Positions 6,972 to 18,396 of a stretch of DNA of 64,000 nt are shown piece by piece. Every line of letters starts with the position of its first letter. Positions within the stretch are counted from its first letter, which is position 1. Below the pieces are notes generated by a model. It did not search any database and was not told the DNA's origin. It saw only the letters and a program-made list of their open reading frames with translations. Origin of the DNA: Telluria mixta (GTDB lineage Bacteria > Pseudomonadota > Gammaproteobacteria > Burkholderiales > Burkholderiaceae_D); NCBI RefSeq assembly GCF_029223865.1, contig NZ_CP119520.1, positions 5,828,001 through 5,892,000 of the forward strand, given 5' to 3'. Made by a program: the position numbers and the translations under genes.

Positions 6972-8779
6972 TCAATCCCAGTCGCTGCCCGTCTCCTCGT
7001 CGAACGCCTTGCGGTCGCGCGAAATCATCTCTTCGAGTTCCTCGCGCGCCTGCTTGGCCATCGACACGAACGTCTCGCGGTCCTTGTAATACGGGTAGAC
7101 CGTGTCGAGGGTCTGCTTGTTGTAGCGCCTGAATTTCAGCGCGGCCTGGCGCGTCGCGTACGCGCTCTGGCCCAGGCCCGCCGTCAGCACGGAGCGGCCC
7201 AGGCGCAGCGCCGCCTCGAACGTCTCGCGCTCGATCAGTTCCACGCCCCGGTCCATCAACTGGTAGTAGTGCGTGACGTTGCGGGCGCGCGCGAACACGG
7301 GCAGGTCCGGGTACTCGCGCCGGACGGCGTCGACGAGTTTCAGGCTGTCCTCGATGTCGTCGATGGCGACGACGACGGCCCTGGCCTTCGGCGCGCCCGC
7401 CGCGCGCAGCAGGTCGGGGCGGGTCGCGTCGCCATAGAACACCTTGAAGCCGAAGTGGCGTAGCACCTCGATCTGGTCCGGGTCGTGGTCCAGCACCGTC
7501 AACCGTACGTTGTTGGCGTGCAGGAAGCGGCCCACGATCTGCCCGAAGCGGCCGAAGCCCGCGACGATCACATGGCCCTCGTTCGGCTCGATGCGGTCGG
7601 CCTTGCGCTTGCCGCCGCGGCCTTCGCGGCCGGCCGACAGGCGGTCGTAGGCCATCAGCGCGAGCGGCGTCACGACCATCGACAATGCGACGACGACGAC
7701 GAGGATATTGACCACGTCCGGCGAGAACACCTTCGCCGTGGCGGCCGCGCCGAACACGACGAACGCGAATTCACCGCCCTGCGCGAGCAGCAGGGAAAAC
7801 TGCAGGTGCTGGCCGCGCGCGATCTTCAACCCGCGCGACAGGCCGTACAGCACGGCGACCTTGATGACCAGGAAGCCCGCCACGAGGCCCAGCACGAGCC
7901 CCGGCTGCGCGAAGAACACGGCGAAGTCGACGGACATGCCGACGGCGATGAAGAACAAACCGAGCAGCAGGCCCTTGAACGGTTCCAGGTCGGTCTCGAG
8001 CGCGTGGCGGTACTCCGAATCGGCGAGCAGCACGCCGGCCATGAAGGCGCCGAGGGCCATCGACATGCCGACCCATTGCATCAGCAGCGAGATCGCGATG
8101 ACGAGCAGCAGGGCGAACGCGGTAAAGATCTCGCGCGCGTCCGTCTTGGCGATGATGCGCAGCAGGGGCCGGAGCAGGAAACGGCCCGCGACGACGAGCC
8201 CCGCGAGCACGCCCGCGACCTTCAGCGCCGCGATCCACGCATTGCCCCGCCACCGGCGGATTCCGGTACGCCCAGCAGCGGCACGATGGCGATCATCGGG
8301 ATCGCCGCGATGTCCTGGAACAGCAGGATCGCGAAGCCGGCCTGGCCGGCCGGTGTCGGCATCAGGTTGCGTTCTTCCAGCGACGCGAGGGCGATCGCCG
8401 TCGACGACAGCGACAGGCCCAGGCCCGCGATCAGGGCCACCTTCCAGTCGATCCCGGCCAGCAGCGCGGCGCCGAACAGACCCGCCGCGACCCCGGCGAC
8501 CTGCGCACCGCCCCAGCCGAAGATCGGTCGGCGCAGCGCCCACAGCCGGCTCGGCTCCAGTTCCAGGCCGATCAGGAACAGCAGCAGCACGACACCGAAT
8601 TCGGCGAAGTGCAGCGCGTCCTCGCCATCGGCAACGAAGCGCAGGCCGAACGGGCCGATCAGGATGCCGGCGACAAGATAGCCCAGCACGGCGCCCATGC
8701 CCAGGCGTTTCGCGAACGGTACGACCAGCACGGCGGCGCCGAGGTAGACCACCGCGTTCTGCAGCAGATTATGTTCCAT
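6972..8779 (-). pseudogene. kefC: KefC/KefB-type glutathione-regulated K+/H+ antiporter, one frameshift
   Basis: The N-terminal part (8779 down to about 8250, MEHNLLQNAVVYLGAAVL) holds the first CPA2 membrane helices. The remainder, in another frame, holds the other helices, a Rossmann RCK domain (HVIVAGFGRFGQIVGRFL, VFYGDATRPDLLRAAG) and an acidic C-terminal tail. The frames meet at a run of four C on the plus strand (8245-8248). Adding one base restores an uninterrupted protein through ESAGGGGNAWIAALKVAG, about 600 aa as in KefC. Function in the family: glutathione-adduct-gated potassium efflux that acidifies the cytoplasm during electrophile stress. It overlaps its KefF-like partner by 11 bp. 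Either a recent loss of function or, more likely, a homopolymer error. Confidence 0.9.
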
Positions 8780-9350
8780 GCGGACGCTCCAGTACGTCGG
8801 CGGGGCCGGCGTACCCTTCGAGGCGGTGGCGGAATTCCGCCGCGAACGCGTCGATCGCGTCGGGCGTCGCCTGCGCCGTCCCGTGCATCACGAGCGGCGC
8901 GATCCAGTCCATGCCGCACAGGGCGGCTGTCGCCTCGTACGGCGCGAGGAAGTCCGCGAATGGCCGGCCGTGCAGGCCGCCCGGCTGGTACGCATCGGGG
9001 CCGCTGCCCGTCGTCGTCACGAGCCAGAAGCTTTTCCCGCGCAGCGCGCATTCGCCCGTATGCGCGTAATCGTTGTAGGCCCAGCCGGGCTGCAGCACGA
9101 CGTCCATCCATTCCTTGACGATGGAGGGCATGCCGTACCAGCGGAACGGGTGCAGGAAGACGAGCAGGCGGGAGGTTCGCAGCCGCTCGCGCTCCCGCTC
9201 GCCGTCGATGTCGAAGTCGGGATAGCATTGGTACAGGTCGCACAGTTCGACGCCGGGAAGCGCGCGCGCCGTCTCGGCGAGCTGGCGGTGGACGGGCGAG
9301 CGGTGCGGCGCCGGATGGGCGTAGATCACCAGGATGTTCGGTTCGTTCAT
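8769..9350 (-). CDS. kefF: KefF/KefG-type NAD(P)H-dependent quinone oxidoreductase
   Basis: A 193-aa flavodoxin-like protein. The N-terminal phosphate-binding strand-loop (ILVIYAHPAPHRSPVHR), the HPFRWYGMPSIVKEWMDVVL segment and the WLVTTTGSG loop match the quinone oxidoreductase family that contains KefF and KefG. In enterics these bind the Kef channel cytoplasmic domain and are needed for full activity. The gene overlaps the antiporter start by 11 bp, the classical kefF-kefC arrangement, which supports the assignment. No regulator is visible. Confidence 0.88.
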   Translation of the reverse strand: MNEPNILVIYAHPAPHRSPVHRQLAETARALPGVELCDLYQCYPDFDIDGERERERLRTSRLLVFLHPFRWYGMPSIVKEWMDVVLQPGWAYNDYAHTGECALRGKSFWLVTTTGSGPDAYQPGGLHGRPFADFLAPYEATAALCGMDWIAPLVMHGTAQATPDAIDAFAAEFRHRLEGYAGPADVLERPHGT

Positions 9351-9507
9351 TCGTAGTTCATCAATTGCAACACCGTTTTATAGCATACAAGACATGCCGT
9401 GCGTCATTCTCGCCCGACATGTCCTACAAGCCAGCCGCGTACATGCCTATAGTCCGCGGATGCGGGAGGATTATGATGATCATCAACGCGAACGAATGGA
9501 GAATCGT

Positions 9508-9816
9508 ATGTCCATGCAGAGCGAAGGTAACAACGCCAAAGGGCGCAACTACGATCAGGTGACGAAGGACGGCACGAGTTCCGCCGGCACGTTGGGTGTG
9601 GGAGGGACTGGCACTAACGCACAGTCGGACACGGGCGGCAACCTGCAAAAAGGCAGGGCGGACGATTTGCTGAGCAACGACGCCGACCGCGACAGCGAAG
9701 GCTTCGTCGGTGAGGAAGCGGGTGAATTGCAGACCGGTCTGGGCGGCATCGGCAGCCTGAGCACAGGTAACGCGGGCAGCCGGCAGTCCGAGGAGGACGA
9801 CAAGGCGTCAAGGTAA
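9508..9816 (+). CDS. Small disordered Gly/Ser/Asp-rich hypothetical protein
   Basis: A 102-aa protein starting MSMQSEGNNAKGRNYDQ, dominated by Gly, Ser, Asp, Thr and Asn, with no predicted signal peptide or membrane helix; it is probably largely unfolded. ATG 9508 follows a GGAGA ribosome-binding site at good spacing; ATG 9496 upstream is less well placed. A strong terminator follows at 9866-9912, supporting a single-gene transcript. I recognise no family. Such hydrophilic proteins are sometimes stress-related, but that is speculation. Confidence 0.7.
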   Translation: MSMQSEGNNAKGRNYDQVTKDGTSSAGTLGVGGTGTNAQSDTGGNLQKGRADDLLSNDADRDSEGFVGEEAGELQTGLGGIGSLSTGNAGSRQSEEDDKASR

Positions 9817-9865
9817 GGCCCGGCTGGTCCGGGATCGGGGGCGTGCCAGCGGTCTGGTGCGCAGT

Positions 9866-9912
9866 ACGGGCGAACGGCGCCGGGGGCGACGCCGGTTCGC
9901 CCGTGCGTTTTT
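9866..9912 (+). terminator. Rho-independent terminator
   Basis: ACGGGCGAAC (9866-9875) pairs perfectly with GTTCGCCCGT (9895-9904), with further inner pairing, followed by GCGTTTTT. It ends the 9508 transcript between convergent genes. Confidence 0.8.
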
Positions 9913-9913
9913 A

Positions 9914-11317
9914 TCAGATGTGCAGCGCGTGCCCCAATGCCCTGAGCGCGGCTTCCTGTACCGCTTCGCCCAGCGTCGGATGCGCGTGAATCGTGCCCGC
10001 GACGTCCTCCAGCTGCGCGCCCATTTCGATGGATTGCACGAACGCCGTCGACAGTTCCGACACCGCACCGCCGACTGCCTGCCACCCGACGATCACGTGG
10101 TTGTCCTTGCGGGCGACCACGCGTACGAAGCCGTCCGTCGATTCCAGGGTCATCGCGCGGCCGTTCGCGGCGAACGGGAAGCTGGCGCTGATGCAGTCGA
10201 TGCCGAGCGTCGCAGCGTCCTGCGGCGTCATCCCGACGACCACCACTTCCGGATCCGTGAAGCAGACTGCGGGAATCGCGGTCGGCGCGAAATGGCGGCG
10301 CTTGCCCGCGATAATCTCGGCCACCATCTCGCCCTGGGCCATCGCGCGGTGCGCCAGCATCGGCTCGCCCGTCAGGTCGCCGATGGCCCACACGTTGCGC
10401 ATCGACGTGCGGCACTGGTTGTCGATGCGGACGTGGCGCCCGTTCATGTCGAGCAGCAGGCTCTCCAGCCCGTAGCCCTCCGTGCGCGGCCGGCGGCCGA
10501 CGGCGACGAGCACGCGGTCCGCTTCCAGCACGACTTCCTCGCCGCCGCCGTTCTTCATGCGGATGCCACGCCAGCCGTCGCTGCGGCCGTCCTCGGCCAG
10601 CCCGAGCACGCTGGATTCCAGGTGCAGCTCGATTCCCAGCCGTTTCAGGCTCGCCGCGACAGGTTTCACCAGTTCGTCATCGTAGGCAGGCAGTACCCGC
10701 CCGGCCGCTTCAATAACCGTCACCCGCGCGCCCAGCTTGCGGTACGCGATGCCCAGTTCCAGGCCGATGTAGCCGGCGCCGACGACGACCAGATGCCCGG
10801 GCAGCGTCGCGGGCGCGAGCGCCTCCGTCGACGAGACGACGTTGCCGCCGAACGGCATGAACGGCAATTCGACGGGCACGGAGCCGGTCGCGAGCAGCAG
10901 GTGTTCGCAGCGGATCCTGGACTCGCCCACCTCGACCGTCTTGCCGTCGAGGATGCGCGCCCAGCCCTGCACGACCTTCACGCCGTTCTTCTTCAACAGC
11001 GCGCCGACGCCGCCCGTCAGCCGCTTGACGATGCCGTCCTTCCACGCGACCGTCTGCGTGACGTCGATGGTCGGCGCGCCCGTCCGGATGCCGAGCGGCG
11101 ACTCGCCCGCGTAGCTGGCCGCCTGGTGGAAGGCATCCGCTGCGTGGATCAAGGCCTTCGATGGGATGCAGCCGATGTTCAGGCACGTGCCGCCCAGGTC
11201 CGCCCCTTCGACGAGTACGGTCGGGATGCCCAGCTGGCCTGCGCGGATCGCGGCGACGTAGCCGCCCGGGCCGCCGCCGATGACGAGGAGGGTGGTGGTT
11301 TCAGTGTTCACTGTCAT
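9914..11317 (-). CDS. lpdA: Dihydrolipoyl dehydrogenase (E3)
   Basis: A 467-aa FAD-dependent pyridine nucleotide-disulfide oxidoreductase that reoxidises dihydrolipoamide with NAD+. The FAD-binding [17 protein letters not shown], redox-active Cys45/Cys50 ([15 protein letters not shown]), NAD-binding [12 protein letters not shown] and the active-site HAHPTLGEA near the C-terminus are all present. It is the last gene of the bkd operon, four bases after the E2 stop, so it is probably the complex-specific E3 (called lpdV in Pseudomonas). Length is normal for the family. Confidence 0.95.
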   Translation of the reverse strand: MTVNTETTTLLVIGGGPGGYVAAIRAGQLGIPTVLVEGADLGGTCLNIGCIPSKALIHAADAFHQAASYAGESPLGIRTGAPTIDVTQTVAWKDGIVKRLTGGVGALLKKNGVKVVQGWARILDGKTVEVGESRIRCEHLLLATGSVPVELPFMPFGGNVVSSTEALAPATLPGHLVVVGAGYIGLELGIAYRKLGARVTVIEAAGRVLPAYDDELVKPVAASLKRLGIELHLESSVLGLAEDGRSDGWRGIRMKNGGGEEVVLEADRVLVAVGRRPRTEGYGLESLLLDMNGRHVRIDNQCRTSMRNVWAIGDLTGEPMLAHRAMAQGEMVAEIIAGKRRHFAPTAIPAVCFTDPEVVVVGMTPQDAATLGIDCISASFPFAANGRAMTLESTDGFVRVVARKDNHVIVGWQAVGGAVSELSTAFVQSIEMGAQLEDVAGTIHAHPTLGEAVQEAALRALGHALHI

Positions 11318-11321
11318 GCGT

Positions 11322-12620
11322 TCACTCCACGAACAGGGTGGCCGGCGCTTCGAGATACGCGCGCACCGCCTGGATGAATTCCGCCGCGACCATGCCGTCG
11401 ATGACGCGGTGGTCGAACGACGACGAGAGGTTCATCAGCTTGCGCGCCACCATGCTGCCGTTGCGGATCACGGGCCGGTCGACGATGCGGTTCACGCCCA
11501 CGATCGCCACTTCGGGATGGTTGATGACGGGCGTGCTGACGATGCCGCCCAGCGCGCCGAGGCTCGTGATCGTGATCGTCGACCCGGACAGCTCGTCGCG
11601 CGCCGCCTTGCCGTGGCGCGCCGCGTCCGCCAGCCGGGCGATTTCCGCCGCGCAGGCCCACGGATCGCGCGCTTCCGCGTGGCGCACGACGGGCACCATG
11701 AGCCCCGCGTCCGTCTGCGTCGCGATGCCCATGTGGACGGGCTGGTAGCGCGTGACGATATTCGCCTGGTCGTCGTAACGGGCATTCACGTCGGGGAACT
11801 TGCGGATCGCGAGGACGATGGCACGCATCAGCAGGGGCAGCAGGGTGATCTTTCCCCGCTCCTCGCCGTAGCGCGCGTTCAGCTGGCTGCGCAGGGCTTC
11901 CAGCTCCGTCACGTCGACTTCTTCCACGTACGTGAAATGCGGGATCTGGCGTTTCGCGAGCTGCATCTTTTCCGCGATCTTTCGGCGCAGGCCGATCACG
12001 GGGACAGCTTCCTCGCCTTCCAGTTCCGCATAACGCCCATCCGCCGCAGCCGCGCGGCCTTGCCGGTGGCCGGTCACGTGCGCATCCAGGTCCGCGTGCG
12101 TGATGCGGCCGGCGGGGCCGCTGCCGGCCACGTATTGCAGCTCGATGCCCAGGTCCCACGCGCGCTTGCGCACGGCCGGCGCGGCCAGCGGTTTGTCGCC
12201 CGCCGCGCGCGGTGCGGGCGCGGGCGCACGCGCGGGACGCGGCGGCGCTGCGACGACCGGGGCCGCCTCCGCGACGCTCGCCGCGGCTTCGGCCACGCGC
12301 GGCGGTTCCGGCACGAAGCCGTGCGGGACCTCGGCCGGTTCATCGGCCGGCGGTGGCGCCGCCTTCGCATTCCCGGCACCCTCTACCTCCAGCCGGATCA
12401 GCTCCGCCCCGACCGCCAGCGATTCCCCGACCTTGCCGCCGAGGGACACCACCGTCCCGTGCACCGGTGACGGAATCTCCACGGTCGCCTTGTCCGTCAT
12501 GACGTCGGCCAGGATCTGGTCTTCGACGATCGCGTCGCCCGGCTGCACGCGCCACGCGACGACTTCCACTTCCGCGATGCCTTCGCCCAGGTCCGGCATC
12601 TTGATCACATGCTGTCCCAT
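11322..12620 (-). CDS. bkdB: Branched-chain 2-oxoacid dehydrogenase E2 (dihydrolipoamide acyltransferase)
   Basis: A 432-aa core subunit. Residues 1-80 are a lipoyl domain with the lipoyl lysine at Lys44 ([11 protein letters not shown]). A long Ala/Pro-rich linker follows, then a peripheral subunit-binding domain ([28 protein letters not shown]) and the acyltransferase domain ending with the catalytic [10 protein letters not shown]. It transfers acyl groups from valine, leucine and isoleucine oxoacids to CoA. ATG 12620 overlaps the E1beta stop (TGATG), indicating coupled translation. Only one lipoyl domain is present, as is usual for bkd E2. Confidence 0.94.
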   Translation of the reverse strand: MGQHVIKMPDLGEGIAEVEVVAWRVQPGDAIVEDQILADVMTDKATVEIPSPVHGTVVSLGGKVGESLAVGAELIRLEVEGAGNAKAAPPPADEPAEVPHGFVPEPPRVAEAAASVAEAAPVVAAPPRPARAPAPAPRAAGDKPLAAPAVRKRAWDLGIELQYVAGSGPAGRITHADLDAHVTGHRQGRAAAADGRYAELEGEEAVPVIGLRRKIAEKMQLAKRQIPHFTYVEEVDVTELEALRSQLNARYGEERGKITLLPLLMRAIVLAIRKFPDVNARYDDQANIVTRYQPVHMGIATQTDAGLMVPVVRHAEARDPWACAAEIARLADAARHGKAARDELSGSTITITSLGALGGIVSTPVINHPEVAIVGVNRIVDRPVIRNGSMVARKLMNLSSSFDHRVIDGMVAAEFIQAVRAYLEAPATLFVE

Positions 12621-13663
12621 CACGCCTCCATCGCTCGCTTGAATGCCGCGCCCACGCGGTCCGGTCCCGGGAAATACGCCCATTCCTGCGCATGCGGGTA
12701 GGGCGTGTCCCAGCCCGTCACGCGCTCGATGGGCGCCTCGAGGTGGTAGAAGCAGTGTTCCTGCACGAGGGCCGCGAGTTCCGCGCCGAAGCCGCTCGTG
12801 CGGGTCGCTTCGTGGACGACGACGCAGCGGCCCGTCTTCTTGACGGATTCGACGATCGTCTCCAGGTCCAGCGGCCACAGCGTGCGCAGGTCGATGATCT
12901 CGGCATCGATGCCCGTCTCGTTCGCGGCCGCCTCGGACACCCACACCATCGTGCCGTACGTGAGCACGGTGAGGTCGGCGCCTTCGCGGAACACGGCGGC
13001 CTTGTCCAGCGGGACCGTGTAATAGCCTTCCGGGACTTCTCCCTTCGGGTGCTTCGCCCACGAGACGACGGGGCGGTCGTGGTGACCGTCGAACGGGCCG
13101 TTGTAGAGCCGCTTCGGCTCCAGGAAGATGACCGGGTCGTCGTTCTCGATGGACGCGATGAGCAGGCCTTTCGCGTCGTATGGATTGGACGGCATCACCG
13201 TGCGCAGGCCGCACACGTGCGTAAAGAACGCTTCCGGGCTCTGGCTGTGCGTCTGGCCGCCGTAGATGCCGCCGCCGCAAGGCATGCGGATCGTCAGCGG
13301 CGCGGTGAAATCGCTGGCGGAGCGGTAGCGCAGGCGCGCCGCTTCCGACACGATCTGGTCGGTCGCCGGATAAAAATAGTCGGCGAACTGGATCTCGACG
13401 ACGGGCCGCAGGCCGTATGCCGCCATGCCGACGGCGGTGCCGACAATGCCGCCTTCCGAGATCGGCGCGTCGAAACAGCGGTTCTTGCCGTACTTCGCCT
13501 GCAGGCCGTCCGTCACGCGGAACACGCCGCCGAAATATCCCACGTCCTGGCCGTAGATGACGACATTGTCGTCGCGCCCGAGCATGACATCCATGGCCGA
13601 ACGGAGGGCCTGGATCATCGTCATCGGGGTGGTCTTGATGTCGTTGTCGATGTCGCGCTTCAT
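12620..13663 (-). CDS. bkdA2: Branched-chain 2-oxoacid dehydrogenase E1 beta
   Basis: A 347-aa transketolase-type subunit. Visible motifs: MTMIQALRSAMDVML at the N-terminus, VVIYGQDVGYFGGVFRVTDGL, DAPISEGGIVGTAVGMA (thiamine-pyrophosphate activating region), RMPCGGGIYGGQTHSQSPEAFF and the C-terminal transketolase domain. ATG 13663 (MKRDIDND) was chosen because it starts one base after the E1alpha stop; the frame continues open upstream but overlaps E1alpha. It pairs with E1alpha to decarboxylate branched-chain 2-oxoacids. Confidence 0.94.
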   Translation of the reverse strand: MKRDIDNDIKTTPMTMIQALRSAMDVMLGRDDNVVIYGQDVGYFGGVFRVTDGLQAKYGKNRCFDAPISEGGIVGTAVGMAAYGLRPVVEIQFADYFYPATDQIVSEAARLRYRSASDFTAPLTIRMPCGGGIYGGQTHSQSPEAFFTHVCGLRTVMPSNPYDAKGLLIASIENDDPVIFLEPKRLYNGPFDGHHDRPVVSWAKHPKGEVPEGYYTVPLDKAAVFREGADLTVLTYGTMVWVSEAAANETGIDAEIIDLRTLWPLDLETIVESVKKTGRCVVVHEATRTSGFGAELAALVQEHCFYHLEAPIERVTGWDTPYPHAQEWAYFPGPDRVGAAFKRAMEA

Positions 13664-13664
13664 G

Positions 13665-15155
<1,491 letters not shown>

Positions 15156-15180
15156 TTAACATTGCGGGCGGATCGACAAG

Positions 15181-18100
15181 ATGTTGACTCAGGCGGCTCC
15201 GGTCAGGACCTTCGGTGCGGGCGGCGGCCTGCTGGGCGGAATCATCGACGACTACGACTGGGCCGGCACGAGCCTCGGCCCCATCGTCCAGTGGCCCGAC
15301 GTCGTCCGTACGACCGTCGAACTGATCCTGCGCTCGCCGGTACCCATCGTTACCCTGTGGGGCGAGGACGGCGTCATGATCTACAACGACGCCTACTCCG
15401 GCTTCGCGGGCGGCCGCCATCCGCGCCTGCTCGGCTCCAGGGTGAGAGAGGGCTGGCCGGAGGTGGCCGATTTCAACGACAACGTGATGAAGGTCGGCCT
15501 GGCCGGCGGCACGCTGTCGTACCGCGACCAGGAACTGACCCTGCACCGCAGCGGCAAGCCCGAGCCCGTGTGGATGAACCTCGATTACTCGCCGATCGTC
15601 GATGCCGGCGGCGCCGTCGTGGGCGTGATCGCCATCGTCGTCGAGACGACCGCCAAGGTGCGCGCCGAGCGCTGGCTGAGCGGGGAACACGACCGCCTGC
15701 GGGCCATGTTCGAGCAGGCGCCCGGATTCATGGCCCAGCTGGCGGGGGCCGACCACGTGATCCAGTCCGCGAACGCCGCCTACCGGGCGCTCGCCGGCCA
15801 GCGCGACCTGCTCGGCAAACCGCTGCGCGAGGCGCTGCCGGAGACGGTACCGCAGGGCGTGATCACGATCCTGGACCAGGTCTACCTCACCGGCACGACG
15901 TACACCGCGACCGCGAGCCCGCTGTGGCTGGCCGGCAGCGACGGGAACCGCGTCCTGCACTACGTCGATTTCGTCTACCAGCCCGTCAAGCGCGAGGACG
16001 GCACCGTGTTCGGCATCTTCGTGCAGGGCAGCGACGTCACGGTGCGCGTCGACGCCGAGCGCGCGCTGCGCGAGAGCGAGGAAAAATTCCGCACGTTCGC
16101 CGAGGCGATGCCGAACCAGGTATGGACCGCGACGCGGGAAGGCAAGCTCGACTGGTTCAACACCCGCGTGTACGCCTACAGCGGCCTCGATCACGACACC
16201 CTCGCGGGCATCGAGTGGACGGCCACCGTGCATCCGGACGACCTGCCGGCCGCGCAGATGCGCTGGGCTGTCGCGGTGGCGTCGGGTGCGCCCTACGACG
16301 CGGAGTTCCGCCTGCGCGGCGCGGACGGCACGTACCGCTGGCATCTGTCGCGCGCCGTCGCGCTGCGCGCTGCGGACGGCAACGTGGTCCGCTGGATCGG
16401 CACCACCATCGACATCGAGGACCAGAAAGTCATCTCGCACCGCCTCGCGGCGCTGAACGCGGACCTGGAATCGACGGTCGCGCGGCGCACGGCGGAACGC
16501 GACCGGATGTGGCGACTGTCGCGCGACATCATGCTCGTCGCGTCGTTCGACGGCATCGTCGAAGCCGTGAGTCCGTCGTTCGGATCGCTGCTGGGCTGGT
16601 CCGAGCACGATATCGTCGGCAAGAATTTCCTGCAGCTCGTGCACCCGGACGACCAGGCCGCGACGGTCAACCAGATGGCGTCGCTGGGCGAGGGCCACTA
16701 CGTCTATAAATTCGAGAACCGCTACCGGCGCAAGGACGGCAGCTATTGCCTGCTGTCGTGGACCGCGGCGCCGGACGCCGATTTCATCCACGCGATCGGA
16801 CGCGACATCACGACCGACCGCGAACAGGCCGAGCAGATCCGCCGCACGGAACTGGCGCTGCAGCAGTCGCAGAAGATGGAGACGATCGGCAAGCTGACGG
16901 GCGGCGTGGCGCACGATTTCAACAATCTGCTACAGATCATCTCGGGCAATCTGCAACTGCTCGAGATGAATACCGGCGGCGCGGAAGTGCAACGATGGAT
17001 CGGCAATGCGCGGTCCGCGGTCGAAAAAGGCGCGAAGCTGGCCAGCTATTTGCTCGCGTTCGGCCGCCGCCAGCCGCTGGAGCCGAAGGTTGTAAAAATC
17101 GGCCGCGTCGTGACGGGCATGGAAGACATGCTGCGCCGCGCGCTGGGCGAAGAGATCGAGGTGGAGCTTGCGATCTCGGGCGGCCTGTGGAACACGGCGG
17201 TCGACGTGGCGCAGGTCGAGAATGCGATCCTCAACCTCGCCATCAACGCACGCGACGCCATGTCCGGTGCCGGCAAGCTGACGATCGAGGCGCACAACGC
17301 GATCCTCGACGACCTGTATTGCCGGACGCACGGCGACGTGGCGCCGGGCCAGTACGTGATGCTGGCCGTGACGGACACGGGCAGCGGCATGACGCCGGAC
17401 GTGCTGCGCCAGGCATTCGAGCCGTTCTTCTCGACCAAGGCGGAGGGCAAGGGATCGGGCCTCGGCCTGTCGATGGTGTATGGCTTCGTCAAGCAGTCCG
17501 GCGGCCACGTCAAGATCTACAGCGAGCCGGGGCAGGGCACGACGGTGAAACTGTACCTGCCGCGCACGACGGCGGCCGAGGAACCGCTGGGGCCGATGGA
17601 TGCGCACCAGCCGGCCATCGGCGGCACGGAGACGATCCTGGTCGCGGAAGACGACGAAGCCGTGCGCACGACGGTCGTGGAGATGCTGACGCAGCTCGGC
17701 TACCGCGTGCTGAAGGCGGCCGACGCGGCCAGCGCGCTCGCGGTGGTAGAGTCGGGCGTGCCGATCGACGTGCTGTTCACGGACGTCGTCATGCCCGGCA
17801 CCCTGCGCAGCCCGGACCTCGCCCGCATGGCACGCGAACGGCTGCCAAACCTCGCCGTGCTGTTCACGTCGGGCTACACGGAAAACGCCATCGTGCACGG
17901 CGGCCGTCTCGACCCCGGCGTGGAGCTGCTCGGCAAGCCATACACGCGCGAAAGCCTCGCACGGCGCATCCGCCAGGTGCTCGCGAACCAGAGGAATCGC
18001 GTGCACGTGGACAGCGCGCCGCCCATCGTCCCGGCGGCCGGGCCCGGGCCCGATCCGGACCGCCTGCGCATCGTGCTCGTGGAAGACGAGGACGAGATCC

Positions 18101-18396
18101 GCGACGCCACGGCCGCGCTGCTGCGCCACCTGGGCCACGAGGTGCTGGAAGCCGTGGACGCGGAACAGGCGCTCGACATCATCTCGCCCGCGTCGGACGT
18201 GCTCATCACGGACGTGCTGCTGCCCGGCATGTCCGGCGACCTGCTGGCCGCGCAGGCGCGCACCCTGGCACCGGGCATCCGCATCGTGTTCGCGACGGGC
18301 AAGGGGGAAGTCAACAACTGGCCGGACGCCGTCGTGCTGCGCAAACCCTACGACCTGGCCGCGCTGGTGGCGGCACTGGCGAGCAGCATCGCCTGA
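15181..18396 (+). CDS. Multi-PAS hybrid histidine kinase with two C-terminal receiver domains
   Basis: A 1071-aa sensor with no clear membrane helices, so probably cytosolic. An N-terminal PAS-like module (DYDWAGTSLGPIVQWPD) is followed by at least three more PAS/PAC units (EKFRTFAEAMPNQVW, YRWHLSRAV), then a HisKA domain with phosphorylatable His578 (GGVAHDFNNLLQ). An HATPase (NLAINARDAM, DTGSGM, FFSTKAEGKGSGLGLSM) and two receivers with Asp868 (LFTDVVMPG) and Asp1011 (LITDVLLPG) complete it. There is no output domain and no neighbouring response regulator, so phosphate must leave to an unlinked partner. The 3' end overlaps the convergent hydrolase gene by 49 bp. The C-terminal half is paralogous to the kinase at 27393. 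Confidence 0.93.
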   Translation: MLTQAAPVRTFGAGGGLLGGIIDDYDWAGTSLGPIVQWPDVVRTTVELILRSPVPIVTLWGEDGVMIYNDAYSGFAGGRHPRLLGSRVREGWPEVADFNDNVMKVGLAGGTLSYRDQELTLHRSGKPEPVWMNLDYSPIVDAGGAVVGVIAIVVETTAKVRAERWLSGEHDRLRAMFEQAPGFMAQLAGADHVIQSANAAYRALAGQRDLLGKPLREALPETVPQGVITILDQVYLTGTTYTATASPLWLAGSDGNRVLHYVDFVYQPVKREDGTVFGIFVQGSDVTVRVDAERALRESEEKFRTFAEAMPNQVWTATREGKLDWFNTRVYAYSGLDHDTLAGIEWTATVHPDDLPAAQMRWAVAVASGAPYDAEFRLRGADGTYRWHLSRAVALRAADGNVVRWIGTTIDIEDQKVISHRLAALNADLESTVARRTAERDRMWRLSRDIMLVASFDGIVEAVSPSFGSLLGWSEHDIVGKNFLQLVHPDDQAATVNQMASLGEGHYVYKFENRYRRKDGSYCLLSWTAAPDADFIHAIGRDITTDREQAEQIRRTELALQQSQKMETIGKLTGGVAHDFNNLLQIISGNLQLLEMNTGGAEVQRWIGNARSAVEKGAKLASYLLAFGRRQPLEPKVVKIGRVVTGMEDMLRRALGEEIEVELAISGGLWNTAVDVAQVENAILNLAINARDAMSGAGKLTIEAHNAILDDLYCRTHGDVAPGQYVMLAVTDTGSGMTPDVLRQAFEPFFSTKAEGKGSGLGLSMVYGFVKQSGGHVKIYSEPGQGTTVKLYLPRTTAAEEPLGPMDAHQPAIGGTETILVAEDDEAVRTTVVEMLTQLGYRVLKAADAASALAVVESGVPIDVLFTDVVMPGTLRSPDLARMARERLPNLAVLFTSGYTENAIVHGGRLDPGVELLGKPYTRESLARRIRQVLANQRNRVHVDSAPPIVPAAGPGPDPDRLRIVLVEDEDEIRDATAALLRHLGHEVLEAVDAEQALDIISPASDVLITDVLLPGMSGDLLAAQARTLAPGIRIVFATGKGEVNNWPDAVVLRKPYDLAALVAALASSIA

